Assembly: GCA_013286985.1 (NCBI GenBank)
Contig: JABDEQ010000026.1
Span: forward strand, 1-29,183
Source of the DNA: Bacteroidota bacterium
GTDB lineage: Bacteria > Bacteroidota > Bacteroidia > Sphingobacteriales > Sphingobacteriaceae
Length of the DNA stretch: 29,183 nucleotides
Direction: 5' to 3'
The notes under the pieces: generated by a model
What the model was told of the DNA's origin: nothing
What the model saw: the letters and a program-made list of their open reading frames with translations, nothing else
Database searches by the model: none
Shown here: positions 7,454 through 14,803 of the stretch, piece by piece
Layout: each line of letters starts with the position of its first letter
Numbering within the stretch: the first letter of the stretch is position 1
Translations under genes and position numbers: made by a program

Positions 7454-8227
7454 GGCGACAACAAAAAGGTAATCTCCCATTTCATTTTCATATCCAGCTT
7501 TTACACTTTCAAATTTACCGCTGTTAATATCTGCTTTTAGTTCCGAAAGGCCCGCGGCAACTTCTTCGCTATTGGCTAAAGCAGCAAATGATGAAATGCC
7601 CGCTCTTATTTTCTCATCCAAATACAACATAGGGTTAAGTTTGCCTGCATACAGGAAATAATCCTGCAAATCCTCTTTTATAAAATACTTTTCCTTAATA
7701 ATATTTTTAAAGCCTGCATTTACCAGTTCGGTTTCAATGGCCTCCAGCCCAGGCATTTGGTTTATTGACGATTGCAGCATATTAGGGAAATAATGATTTA
7801 ACCAGTATCCCTGCATTTGTTTGGGTGTTGCGGTAAAGAGTACAAATTTTCCGTCCGTTTCAGTTACTCTATAAATTTCTTTAAGGGCCAGGCCGATATT
7901 CTTCCAGTGGTGAATAGTGAGGGTGGCCATTGCACCATTAAAGGCATTATCTCCCGCCGGAATTTGCTCTGCCGTCCCTGTCAACCAATTAATGTGTTTA
8001 TCAATACTCCGGGCTACATCAAGCATCATTTCAGAAGGTTCAACACCTGTGAAATTAAGGCCAAGGTTTGATAAGGCTATGGTGTAGTTTCCAGTTCCGC
8101 AGCCAATATCAAGATAATGCTTGCCGGTTTGCGGTTGTAAAAAATGTAATAAGCGGCTGGTTAAATAAGAATCCGCTTTGCGCGTTAAATTGTATCCCTT
8201 ACCAATAGTGTTATAAGCTGTTTCCAT
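7445..8227 (-). CDS. Class I SAM-dependent methyltransferase
   Basis: A 260-residue Rossmann-fold methyltransferase of the Methyltransf_11/25 group (UbiE-like small-molecule type). Motif I is LDIGCGTGNYTIAL (about residues 39-52), followed by the acidic GVEPSEMML (motif II) and the motif around ATLTIHHWKN in the middle. The C-terminal third is the variable substrate-binding part, so the substrate cannot be told. It converges on cutC with only 10 bp between the ends, and diverges from a VOC gene. A 7-bp inverted repeat lies in the divergent spacer. No operon partner is on the same strand. Confidence 0.88.
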   Translation of the reverse strand: METAYNTIGKGYNLTRKADSYLTSRLLHFLQPQTGKHYLDIGCGTGNYTIALSNLGLNFTGVEPSEMMLDVARSIDKHINWLTGTAEQIPAGDNAFNGAMATLTIHHWKNIGLALKEIYRVTETDGKFVLFTATPKQMQGYWLNHYFPNMLQSSINQMPGLEAIETELVNAGFKNIIKEKYFIKEDLQDYFLYAGKLNPMLYLDEKIRAGISSFAALANSEEVAAGLSELKADINSGKFESVKAGYENEMGDYLFVVAEK

Positions 8228-8261
8228 TTATGCCGAAATTGCGTAATTTTATTTTCATCCC

Positions 8262-8297
8262 GATCAGGAGATATTTTGAAATGAATATACCCTGATC
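8262..8297. repeat. Inverted repeat in the divergent methyltransferase/VOC spacer
   Basis: GATCAGG (8262-8268) and CCTGATC (8291-8297) are perfect inverted arms 22 bp apart in the 128-bp spacer between two divergent genes. The position suits an operator or a 5'-leader stem-loop, but nothing links it to a known factor. Confidence 0.35.
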
Positions 8298-8355
8298 ATC
8301 CGTTTTAAAAAAAGATACCAACAGCATAAATTTACTATTTACAGGGAAATTATTT

Positions 8356-8715
8356 ATGTATAAAGCAGTTTATTTAAGCCCAATGATTCCGTCGTATAAC
8401 ATACCGGAAACTTCCCTTTTTTTTATTGAGCTTTTTAGTTTTACTCCTTTTTTGAATGATGATAATTATGCGGTTTTGTTTAAAGATCATCTATCCATCC
8501 ATATTTTAAAAGCGGGCACTGATATTGGTGAAATGGAGTTTTACCTGGAAGTGGATAAACTTGACAAATTATGGGAATCTATAAAGGATAAACTCACCGA
8601 CATAAAAGCAAGGCCTCCATTTGACCGCGAATACGGCATGCGCGAATTTCATATTATTATTCCGCACACCAAAACGCTGATGTTTGTTGGACAGCCAATT
8701 AAGAGCCAGGATTAA
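8356..8715 (+). CDS. VOC (glyoxalase/bleomycin-resistance) superfamily protein
   Basis: A 119-residue single vicinal-oxygen-chelate domain. The pattern is seen in [19 protein letters not shown] (first beta-alpha unit), [41 protein letters not shown] and the end [17 protein letters not shown]. Few of the usual His/Glu metal ligands are clear, so it may bind ligand without metal or may need a partner. A second start at Met10 is possible. Its stop overlaps the stop of the next, convergent VOC gene by 4 bp (TTAA at 8712-8715). Two VOC genes facing each other could be unrelated or an old inverted duplication; their sequences differ strongly. Confidence 0.7.
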   Translation: MYKAVYLSPMIPSYNIPETSLFFIELFSFTPFLNDDNYAVLFKDHLSIHILKAGTDIGEMEFYLEVDKLDKLWESIKDKLTDIKARPPFDREYGMREFHIIIPHTKTLMFVGQPIKSQD

Positions 8716-9095
8716 GCTTGCTGTAAAACGGATAAAATATTACCCGCCGGATCTTTAAACCAGGCAATGTCAGGGCCGTTTCCGTTTCCTTTTAAAATTC
8801 CTTTTGCATTGGTTTTTATCGGCTCGCCATATTGCTCAAATGTGATACCCAGCTTAATCAGTTCATCAACTGCTTGCTCCACATCAGGTACCGGAAAGTT
8901 AAGGATGGTAAAAGTGGCCGGTTGATGATTAGGCTTCGGATAAATAATAACATCATTGCCGCCTTTAAAATGTAAGGTTAAAATGCCCATTGCATTTTCA
9001 GAAACCTCTATCCCCAGTTTATCGCCATAAAACTCTTTTGCTTTTTGAATATCATTAGCCGAAAAACCGCTAAATGCTTTTGTGTTTTTAAACAT
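8712..9095 (-). CDS. VOC superfamily protein (glyoxalase-like)
   Basis: A 127-residue VOC-domain protein. It begins [25 protein letters not shown], the classic first unit, and ends with [13 protein letters not shown], the conserved C-terminal metal-site strand. The middle [26 protein letters not shown] is typical of glyoxalase-like small proteins. The real substrate is unknown; such proteins are often annotated as glyoxalase or extradiol dioxygenase, and neither is proven. It is convergent with the other VOC gene, and the 316-bp spacer after its start carries operator-like dyads for the next gene. Confidence 0.85.
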   Translation of the reverse strand: MFKNTKAFSGFSANDIQKAKEFYGDKLGIEVSENAMGILTLHFKGGNDVIIYPKPNHQPATFTILNFPVPDVEQAVDELIKLGITFEQYGEPIKTNAKGILKGNGNGPDIAWFKDPAGNILSVLQQA

Positions 9096-9276
9096 AACTT
9101 TATTATTTATGGTTGCTAAATTGATTTAAATGAAAAGGTAAGCTCCGGTTAGCTTTTATTATTGGCACTTATCTTCCTCACATTAACGTACGCTAACTTA
9201 CCATGTTTAGCCTAAAGTAACAGGGGGTAAACGCGCCGTTTTTATATACATATCACGACAAATAATTCAGATAAAT

Positions 9277-9347
9277 GTTCACTAAATGAACCAAAATGTT
9301 TACTTTAAATTAACCTGCAATAAGTTATTTTGTTCATTAATAAACAA
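9277..9347. promoter_or_regulatory. Operator-like dyads in the 9096-9411 spacer
   Basis: The 316-bp gap between the VOC gene and the next gene holds no credible ORF. It contains GTTCA-CTAAA-TGAAC (9277-9291, perfect 5-bp arms) and an 18-bp near-palindrome centred on ATTAAT (9330-9347, TTGTTCATTAATAAACAA, 8 of 9 base pairs). A further TGTTTACT lies between them (9297-9304). They are placed just upstream of the promoter candidate at 9369-9402, so a repressor or activator site for the unknown protein at 9412 is plausible. Confidence 0.4.
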
Positions 9348-9368
9348 TTAACTGTCAACAAAAAACGT

Positions 9369-9402
9369 TTTGGTGATAGATGGTTTTATTATCCTACCTT
9401 TA
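9369..9402 (+). promoter_or_regulatory. Candidate promoter of the unknown gene at 9412
   Basis: TTTG at 9369-9372 and TACCTTTA at 9395-9402 are 22 bp apart, fitting the Bacteroidota -33/-7 layout (TTTG, then TAnnTTTG) with one mismatch in the last -7 base. The ATG lies 9 nt after the -7 element. Confidence 0.35.
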
Positions 9403-9411
9403 TAGCATCAA

Positions 9412-9753
9412 ATGGAAGAGAGACAATATTTAACTACCTGGAAAAGGTACCTGCCCGTTATCCGGTTACACTTAAAGAAAAGTTTAAATGAAGAACAACA
9501 ATTTAAGCTTAATATTCAGGATTTCGAGTCTGCCGGCGACCGGGGTAAATCAGGCTATATCTTTAGTATAACTATAGAAAACGGCAAGGTGATAAATAAC
9601 GTTGGCGGCTCAGCAGTAGCACGCGATCTTTTTGAAGTATTGAAGTCTGATGAGGCTGTAAAGGCCATTTTGCAGGATAAAAATGTAAAGATCAGTGTTG
9701 GTAAAGCATTTATGCTCACCATAAAAACCACCTATATTTCTGCCTACAGGTAA
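9412..9753 (+). CDS. Unrecognised protein of 113 residues
   Basis: I do not recognise the family. The protein is soluble, with no signal peptide or membrane segment. The first third is helical and basic (TTWKRYLPVIRLHLKKSLNEEQQ), the middle reads as beta strands (FKLNIQDFESAGDRGKSGYIFSITIENGKVI), and it then has a predicted helix (ARDLFEVLKSDEAVKAIL) and a final strand (VKISVGKAFMLTIKTTYI). The composition and clean start after a good -7-like box suggest a real gene. Ferritin follows 76 bp downstream on the same strand, so the two may be related, but no cotranscription is proven. Confidence 0.7.
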   Translation: MEERQYLTTWKRYLPVIRLHLKKSLNEEQQFKLNIQDFESAGDRGKSGYIFSITIENGKVINNVGGSAVARDLFEVLKSDEAVKAILQDKNVKISVGKAFMLTIKTTYISAYR

Positions 9754-9829
9754 TTGTTAAGCTACCATTACTTATTCATAAATTTTCAAACCTTTTGGTG
9801 TCCTGATAGTTTAGCAATAAACATTATTT

Positions 9830-10381
9830 ATGGACACCAACCGCTTATCAGACACGCTGGCAAAAGCATTGAACCGGCAAATGACTAATGAGGCTCATAA
9901 TGCCCAAATATACCTGGCATATGCAGCATGGGCAAGCAGCAAAGGCTATGATGGTATTGCCAATTTTATGTTCCGCCACTCCAGCGAAGAACGAAATCAC
10001 ATGATGAAATTCCTGGAGTATATTTTAAAGCGCGGAGCCACTGTTACCGTTGCAGAAATACCTCATCCCGGTCCGGACCCATCAAATGTTAATGACTGCT
10101 TTGAAAAGGTGTTTCAATCTGAAGTTGAAAATACCCAATCTATTTATGATATTGTAAACCTGAGCTTTGAAGAAAAAGACTGGGCCACCTGGAATTTTAT
10201 GCAATGGTTTGTGAAAGAACAAACAGAAGAGGAAACCATGGCGCTTGACTTATTGGCTAAAATAAAGATAGCAGGAGGTGCAAAAGCCAATAATGATGCA
10301 CTTTATGTGCTGGATAATGATATGGGTAAAACGCCTGATGATGCTACGCTGGCCCAGGATACCAGTGTGCAAAACCCTTAA
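9830..10381 (+). CDS. Ferritin (iron storage)
   Basis: A 183-residue bacterial ferritin that oxidises Fe(II) and stores it as a mineral in a 24-subunit shell, in the cytoplasm. The four-helix bundle is complete. With an offset of 4 from E. coli FtnA, the ferroxidase residues line up: Glu21, Tyr28, Glu54, His57, Glu98, Gln131 and Glu134. The stretch HSSEERNHMMKF holds the Glu-x-x-His pair. After about residue 155 there is an extra tail rich in Asp, Asn and Thr (ALYVLDNDMGKTPDDATLAQ), longer than the E. coli form. It has its own start after a 76-bp gap and converges on a small unknown gene. Confidence 0.95.
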   Translation: MDTNRLSDTLAKALNRQMTNEAHNAQIYLAYAAWASSKGYDGIANFMFRHSSEERNHMMKFLEYILKRGATVTVAEIPHPGPDPSNVNDCFEKVFQSEVENTQSIYDIVNLSFEEKDWATWNFMQWFVKEQTEEETMALDLLAKIKIAGGAKANNDALYVLDNDMGKTPDDATLAQDTSVQNP

Positions 10382-10396
10382 CATTGATAAAATAGA

Positions 10397-10624
10397 TTAG
10401 TTAAAACACTGGCTAAAAGCTACCAGTACTTTTAAAAATACTTCACGGTCAACACCATGCGCTGCCGGATGTTCTGGCTTCATGGGGATGCCACTTTTGT
10501 AACGAACGGGAAATAGAGCAACAAAATCGCGGATGGAAATTTCATAACGTAGCCAGGGGTCGCCGCGGTGTATTTCTTCCAGCCGCATCTCAAAAAGCGG
10601 TACGCTTAAGGGATCGTTTTTCAT
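10397..10624 (-). CDS. Small unrecognised protein, 75 residues
   Basis: I do not recognise it. The 75 residues (MKNDPLSVPLFEMRLEEIHRG at the start) are soluble, with WLRYEISIRDFVALFPVRYKSG in the middle and a His/Pro-rich PEHPAAHGVDRE segment near the end. The start at 10622-10624 is chosen because a -7 box (TACTTTTG) ends only 5 nt before it; an upstream TTG would place the box inside the coding sequence. It converges with ferritin and its start faces the 46-residue membrane peptide at 10777. Confidence 0.55.
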   Translation of the reverse strand: MKNDPLSVPLFEMRLEEIHRGDPWLRYEISIRDFVALFPVRYKSGIPMKPEHPAAHGVDREVFLKVLVAFSQCFN

Positions 10625-10629
10625 CGGCG

Positions 10630-10637
10630 CAAAAGTA
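10630..10637 (-). promoter_or_regulatory. -7 box of the small gene at 10397-10624
   Basis: Read on the minus strand, TACTTTTG fits TAnnTTTG exactly and is followed by CGCCG and then ATG. It is another case of a -7 box abutting a start codon, which implies a leaderless or near-leaderless transcript, and it decides the start of that gene. Confidence 0.5.
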
Positions 10638-10776
10638 AACAAAAAGCCTGTTATTGGCTTATCAGCGTAATAAAACTGGTGGCTGATATTTTGAATTCAG
10701 CTTAATTATTACAATTAAATAATTGGCACGTATTATGTGGTAATTATTTAGTAATACTATTGAAATCAGGAAGGTT

Positions 10777-10917
10777 ATGAAAGTACTTCATGAACATCAT
10801 ATAAATGATCAGGCTATAAAACAGGCTCTGTTTTGGGTAATGGTTATTTTGTGTTTGATTGTGGCGCTGTCTGCAGGGATGATGATTATCAATTGGAGTT
10901 TAAATACCCATATATAA
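10777..10917 (+). CDS. Short membrane peptide, 46 residues
   Basis: An open frame of 46 codons with ATG at 10777, preceded by a strong purine run AGGAAGG (10768-10774). The product starts MKVLHEHHINDQAIKQ, a polar His-containing head, then has one hydrophobic helix ALFWVMVILCLIVALSAGMM and a short tail IINWSLNTHI. This is the layout of a single-pass small membrane protein. It fills most of an otherwise empty spacer between two minus-strand genes. No homologue is recognised; chance is possible at this length, but the clear ribosome-binding site and helix argue for a gene. Confidence 0.5.
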   Translation: MKVLHEHHINDQAIKQALFWVMVILCLIVALSAGMMIINWSLNTHI

Positions 10918-10944
10918 TTTACCGGTATAAGCAGCCTGTGCCTT

Positions 10945-11673
10945 TTATAAATAAACATTTACCATTTGCCGCCATGATTTGGCGCGATGCATCTCCTTAT
11001 CCCATTCATGCAGTGTTGATTTAGCCCCTTTTTCGAGCAAGAGTTGTTGCATTAACAGGTTGGTTTCATATAAAACATCATCCTTGCCTATCACCAAAAC
11101 AATATCCAATTCCCTTATCTGTTTCAGCGTGTAATCGTCTGTTAAATTTTTGATGTATTGCAATGGCATATTAAAGTAAATGTTTTCGTCCCAATAGCCG
11201 TTAAACAAGTCGTTGTAATGACCAATATTGGCGGTAAGATCATACCTGCCACTCATAGAAACCACTTTATTAAATAAAGCCGGATATTTTAACGCAAAAT
11301 TCAGTGCATGATAGCCGCCTAAGCTACAGCCTGCGGCGATCATGAATGCACCGGGATTTTTTTGGTGAATAAACGGAATTACCTCGTCAATAATATAATG
11401 CTCGTATTGAATATGAGCCAGTATTCTTTGCGATGGATGCAAATGTTGGTTATAAAAGCTTTGCGCATCATAACTATCAACACAAAATACCTGTATGTAA
11501 CCCTTTTCAATCTTGTCACGCAAAACGTCAATTACTTTCCAATTCTCGTAGTCGTAAAACCGGCCCATTCGCGGCGGAAAAAAAAGGATGGAAGCACCTG
11601 CGTTACCAAACACAAGTATCTCCATATCTTTCTGAAGCGCAGGGCTATACCAGCTTACATATTCACGTTCCAT
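10945..11673 (-). CDS. Alpha/beta-hydrolase esterase (esterase-D-like)
   Basis: A 242-residue serine hydrolase of the putative-esterase group (PF00756-like). The nucleophile elbow is GCSLGG with Ser117; the acid is in GKDD (Asp198/199); the base is His229 in EMHRAKSW, so a full triad is present. The N-terminus SWYSPALQKDMEILVFGNAGASILFFPP is the strand-rich start typical of the group, and the region YENWKVIDVL...VFCVDSYD precedes the elbow. No signal peptide is seen, so it is probably cytoplasmic. It lies 35 nt downstream of the SGNH hydrolase gene on the same strand, suggesting one operon of two esterase-like enzymes. Substrate unknown. Confidence 0.85.
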   Translation of the reverse strand: MEREYVSWYSPALQKDMEILVFGNAGASILFFPPRMGRFYDYENWKVIDVLRDKIEKGYIQVFCVDSYDAQSFYNQHLHPSQRILAHIQYEHYIIDEVIPFIHQKNPGAFMIAAGCSLGGYHALNFALKYPALFNKVVSMSGRYDLTANIGHYNDLFNGYWDENIYFNMPLQYIKNLTDDYTLKQIRELDIVLVIGKDDVLYETNLLMQQLLLEKGAKSTLHEWDKEMHRAKSWRQMVNVYL

Positions 11674-11708
11674 GTTAATGAGTGCAAGATGGTTGGATTA
11701 AATGTAGT

Positions 11709-12320
11709 TTAGGTTAATTCAGTATGAAAGTTCTCCAAAAGTTTTGATGAAACAATTTCTTTCCAAAGTGAATAGCCGATGCTACTTAAATGAAGGCCAT
11801 CATTTTCAAAGTATTCTTTGGCCGGATACCCGTTTTTATCTAGCATACTGTTAAATATATTAATAAATTTCCAGTTGGCATCCATCCGGATAATTTCATT
11901 TTCAATAATGCTGTTGGTATATTTTAAATTGTCCACTATTTTCCAGCGCGCAACACTAGGTTTAACCGATATAAAAAAGCAGGGAATTTCACCAAACCGG
12001 TTATGAATATTTTGAACCAGTTGCTGAAAGAAAATAAAAACCTCTTCGGGGTGCCGGCCATCGCCAAGGTCGTTGTCTCCGGCATAAACCACTATTGATT
12101 TTGGCTCATAAGGCGCCACTATGCGGTCAAAAAACCAGGTGCATGCTGCCAGGGTTGATCCGCCGAAACCTAAATTAACAGGGTCAAGGGCCTTGAAATC
12201 TTCTTTCAGCGTATTCCATAACCTTATGGACGAGCTGCCATAAAATAGGGTAGCGGGGGTATAGTTTAACTGCAACCTTTCTTTCTCCAGGCGTTTAACC
12301 TCGTCTTCGTACCAGAACAT
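11709..12320 (-). CDS. SGNH/GDSL-family hydrolase
   Basis: A 203-residue serine esterase of the GDSL/SGNH group. All blocks are visible: block I FYGSSSIRLW (nucleophile Ser30), block II NLGFGGST (oxyanion Gly), block III YAGDND (Asn83), and block V DGLHLSSIGY (Asp174, His177). It has no clear signal peptide. Similar lipase-like SGNH proteins deacetylate sugars or cleave short esters. The alpha/beta esterase follows after 35 nt on the same strand, so the pair is probably cotranscribed. Upstream lies the 431-bp repeat-rich spacer. Confidence 0.9.
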   Translation of the reverse strand: MFWYEDEVKRLEKERLQLNYTPATLFYGSSSIRLWNTLKEDFKALDPVNLGFGGSTLAACTWFFDRIVAPYEPKSIVVYAGDNDLGDGRHPEEVFIFFQQLVQNIHNRFGEIPCFFISVKPSVARWKIVDNLKYTNSIIENEIIRMDANWKFINIFNSMLDKNGYPAKEYFENDGLHLSSIGYSLWKEIVSSKLLENFHTELT

Positions 12321-12380
12321 AATTACTCTTTAAATTAATGGACTCAAATGTAGGAATTTAGTAGGAGAAGTTTGAGGTAT

Positions 12381-12708
12381 AAAGTCTGAAGTCCGGAGCC
12401 GGAAGTCAAAAATCCATAATCAAGAGTCTGAAGTTCAGGCAAAGCGCTTTTAAAAATTTGCTGTCAAAATATTCATCAATTTAGTGAGCAGGAATGGAGT
12501 TGGTTATGATAATTGCTACTATAGCGATGGGTTTTAAAACCCATCGCTATGGAAAAGCCGCCAGAAAATTTTAAAAGCGATTTCCCTGGTCTGAAGCTCG
12601 GACAAAGCGTATACTAACTTTTTCTTATTCTAATTTCTTACTCCCGGCACCTAATCTCTAACCTCCATTTTTAGACTGTAAACTCCCGACTCTCGACTTC
12701 GGACTTTC
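12381..12708. repeat. Nested inverted repeats filling the 12321-12751 spacer
   Basis: The 431-bp gap holds no credible gene. Outer arms 12381-12407 and 12682-12708 are inverted, 21 of 27 matching (core AAAGTCYGAAGTC). Inside them a 21-bp direct repeat (12426-12446 and 12589-12609, three differences, beginning GTCTGAAG) brackets a second inverted pair, 12445-12459 and 12565-12579 (core CGCTTTTAAAA, 14 of 15). In the centre region is the perfect palindrome at 12521-12550. It looks like a non-coding mobile palindromic element landed in an older repeat. Confidence 0.6.
12521..12550. repeat. Perfect 30-bp palindrome
   Basis: The half-site ATAGCGATGGGTTTT is followed immediately by its exact complement in reverse, with no loop bases and no mismatch. 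It lies inside the nested repeat described at 12381-12708. It could form a cruciform or a long hairpin; no T-run follows. Confidence 0.85.
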
Positions 12709-12739
12709 AACTACCACTGTCCTTCCCAACTAAAAAAAC

Positions 12740-12747
12740 TATCTTTG
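12740..12747 (+). promoter_or_regulatory. -7 box of the DEAD-box helicase gene
   Basis: TATCTTTG, an exact TAnnTTTG match, is followed by CGCC and then the ATG at 12752. The start codon is 4 nt from the box, so the mRNA should be leaderless or nearly so. Confidence 0.55.
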
Positions 12748-12751
12748 CGCC

Positions 12752-14104
12752 ATGGGTGTACCTTTTGAAGATTTTAAATTTAACCGGCAAATACTGAATG
12801 CAATAGCCGATGCCGGTTATACCGAAGCTACGCCAATACAGGAAAAAGCCATTCCGCCTATATTAAACGGGCAGGATGTAATGGGGATAGCGCAAACGGG
12901 TACAGGTAAAACTGCCGCATACGTATTACCTATTATTATGAAACTGAAATACGCACAGGGCGACCATGCCCGCGCATTAATTGTTTCGCCAACCCGCGAG
13001 CTGGCTATGCAGATTGAAGAAAATGTAAAAACCTTTGCCGCAAATACCGATTTAAGGGTGGTGGTGCTGTACGGCGGTTTGGGGCCAAAAACACAAATAG
13101 AGCAAATAAATAAGGGGGTTGATATTATTGTGGCCACGCCGGGCCGCCTTATGGATATTTACCTGGCCGGTCATATTGTTACTAAAACACTGCAGGTACT
13201 GGTGCTTGACGAGGCCGATAAGATGATGGATATGGGCTTTATGCCCCAGATAAACCGCATACTGGAAGTGGTACCTGTGAAACGGCAAAATCTTTTGTTT
13301 TCGGCCACCATGTCTGACAAAATTCATGAGCTATCCAATAATTTTCTGGAGTTTCCAACTATAATTGAGGTAACACCACAGGCTACTCCGGCGCAAACTG
13401 TTGATCAGCAGTTATATTATGTACCTAATGTTAAAACTAAAATCAACCTGCTTAAAAAACTGCTGGATATTGAGGATGATATTAAAAAGCTGATTATTTT
13501 TTGCAAAACCCGCATCGCTGCTGAAGACGTGTACAAGTTTTTACTCCGCAAGTTTGGCGAAAATGACGTTAAGGTGCTGCACGCCAATAAAGGGCAAAAT
13601 ACCCGCATCAATGCCATTAATGCTTTCAAGGCTGACGAGGTAAAAATTCTGGTGGCCACCGATGTTGCTTCAAGGGGTATTGATGTAAGTGATGTGAGCC
13701 ATGTTATTAATTTTGATGTACCGGTGGTAATTGAAGATTACGTACATCGTATTGGCCGCACCGGGCGTGCTTTTCAAAAAGGAGTAGCTGTAACGTTTTG
13801 TAATCCGGCGGAAGAAGCTTATGTACGTAAAATTGAAAAACTGATAAGGCAGAGCATTCCGGTAAAAAATATTCCGGCTGATGTGTTTATCGAGGAAACG
13901 CCATACGAAGAAAAGCAGGATCAGGCCAGGGAAATTGATATGCAGAAACGCAAGGAAGACCCTGAATTTAAGGGCGCCTTCCACGAAAAGAAAACGCTTA
14001 ACCAGCATAAGAAATTCGACGCCAAAAAAGCCAAAACTCAGGGAACATTTAACCCAAAAGCAGGTAAAAGCAAATCGGGCCGGTCATTTAAGAAGAAACA
14101 TTAA
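12752..14104 (+). CDS. DEAD-box ATP-dependent RNA helicase, RhlE-like
   Basis: A 450-residue RNA helicase that unwinds short RNA duplexes using ATP, likely in ribosome assembly, RNA decay or cold adaptation. Motifs in order: Q motif with FKFNRQILNAIADAGYTEATPIQ; motif I AQTGTGKT; Ia PTRELA; Ib TPGR; II DEAD (LDEADKMMDMGF); III SAT; IV LIIFCKT; V ATDVASRGID; VI HRIGRTGR. After about residue 375 the protein has a basic low-complexity tail (KKTLNQHKKFDAKKAKTQG to SGRSFKKKH) that likely binds RNA. The length and tail suit the RhlE group; which of the several Bacteroidota helicases it is cannot be told. The start is fixed by the adjoining -7 box. Confidence 0.95.
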   Translation: MGVPFEDFKFNRQILNAIADAGYTEATPIQEKAIPPILNGQDVMGIAQTGTGKTAAYVLPIIMKLKYAQGDHARALIVSPTRELAMQIEENVKTFAANTDLRVVVLYGGLGPKTQIEQINKGVDIIVATPGRLMDIYLAGHIVTKTLQVLVLDEADKMMDMGFMPQINRILEVVPVKRQNLLFSATMSDKIHELSNNFLEFPTIIEVTPQATPAQTVDQQLYYVPNVKTKINLLKKLLDIEDDIKKLIIFCKTRIAAEDVYKFLLRKFGENDVKVLHANKGQNTRINAINAFKADEVKILVATDVASRGIDVSDVSHVINFDVPVVIEDYVHRIGRTGRAFQKGVAVTFCNPAEEAYVRKIEKLIRQSIPVKNIPADVFIEETPYEEKQDQAREIDMQKRKEDPEFKGAFHEKKTLNQHKKFDAKKAKTQGTFNPKAGKSKSGRSFKKKH

Positions 14105-14193
14105 GTAAACGGGATGTCCGCCTGGGGCAGCTGGTAAATCACGCCTCTTAAGTGCTTCAACATCTTAAACTGATAAAACTATTGCTTATAACA

Positions 14194-14460
14194 ATGAAAT
14201 TAAGAATTACCCCGCTCAACTTTGCCAGTGCATTTTTTTTATTTCTGGCCGTTTATAGCTGGATTTACGGCGTGAAAATATCAGGTGCGCAGTTTCTGCA
14301 TTTTAATGGCATTATTGGATGGATATTTTTACTATTTGCATTCGTAGTGTCATTTATGGATATAATGTTCAGGAATTTCTTCCCTCAAACCAAAAAAATA
14401 TGGATAGTAGAGCTAAGCTTTATAACTTTGGCGGCTATTATATTTTTACTTGTTAAATGA
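14194..14460 (+). CDS. Small membrane protein upstream of gldC
   Basis: An 88-residue hydrophobic protein with three predicted membrane helices: NFASAFFLFLAVYSWIYG, IIGWIFLLFAFVVSFMDIMF and IWIVELSFITLAAIIFLLV. I chose the ATG at 14194; a GTG at 14152 would add 14 residues. The family is not recognised. gldC begins only 8 nt after its stop, and another membrane protein follows gldC after 2 nt, so the three genes form an operon. A role at the inner membrane with GldC is possible but not shown. Confidence 0.75.
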   Translation: MKLRITPLNFASAFFLFLAVYSWIYGVKISGAQFLHFNGIIGWIFLLFAFVVSFMDIMFRNFFPQTKKIWIVELSFITLAAIIFLLVK

Positions 14461-14468
14461 TTTTTTAA

Positions 14469-14801
14469 ATGAAAAAAGCCGAAATAAAGCTTACAATTGA
14501 ATTAGACGATAATAACGTTCCTGAAAGCATTCTGTGGGAATCAACCGATGCGCAAAGTAAAGAAGCGCTTCCGGTTAAATCAATGATGCTTGCTCTTTGG
14601 GATCAAAACTATAAAAATACATTGCGTATTGATTTATGGACAAAAGATATGCCTGTTGATGAAATGAAGCGCTTTTTTTATGAAACCCTGCAAACCATGG
14701 GCGATAGCTTTTTACGCGCAACAGGCGAAACAAATATTGTTGAAGATTTGCGCGATTATTGCGCCCATTTCGCAGATAAAATGGAAATAAGTCAAAAATA
14801 A
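14469..14801 (+). CDS. gldC: Gliding-motility protein GldC homologue
   Basis: A 110-residue protein matching GldC: MKKAEIKLTIELDDNNVPESILWESTD at the start, then DLWTKDMPVDEMKRFFYETLQTMGDSFLRAT and DLRDYCAHFADKM at the end. GldC is a small soluble protein found in gliding and non-gliding Bacteroidota; in Flavobacterium johnsoniae it supports gliding but is not essential and its molecular role is unclear. In F. johnsoniae gldC is linked with gldB; no gldB-like lipoprotein is seen here, and the neighbours are two small membrane proteins. Operon spacing is 8 nt before and 2 nt after. The gene is a strong marker for the phylum. Confidence 0.88.
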   Translation: MKKAEIKLTIELDDNNVPESILWESTDAQSKEALPVKSMMLALWDQNYKNTLRIDLWTKDMPVDEMKRFFYETLQTMGDSFLRATGETNIVEDLRDYCAHFADKMEISQK

Positions 14802-14803
14802 CA

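Noticed and set aside
10725..10738. Possible sigma-54 site TTGGCACG upstream of the small membrane peptide
   Set aside because: After GG-N10 the expected GC is GT, and the surrounding -12 sequence does not fit; no activator site is seen.
10833..11024. Plus-strand frame of 63 residues overlapping the esterase gene
   Set aside because: It runs through the 3' end of the well-supported minus-strand esterase and has no good start. The frame starting at 10777 explains the spacer better.
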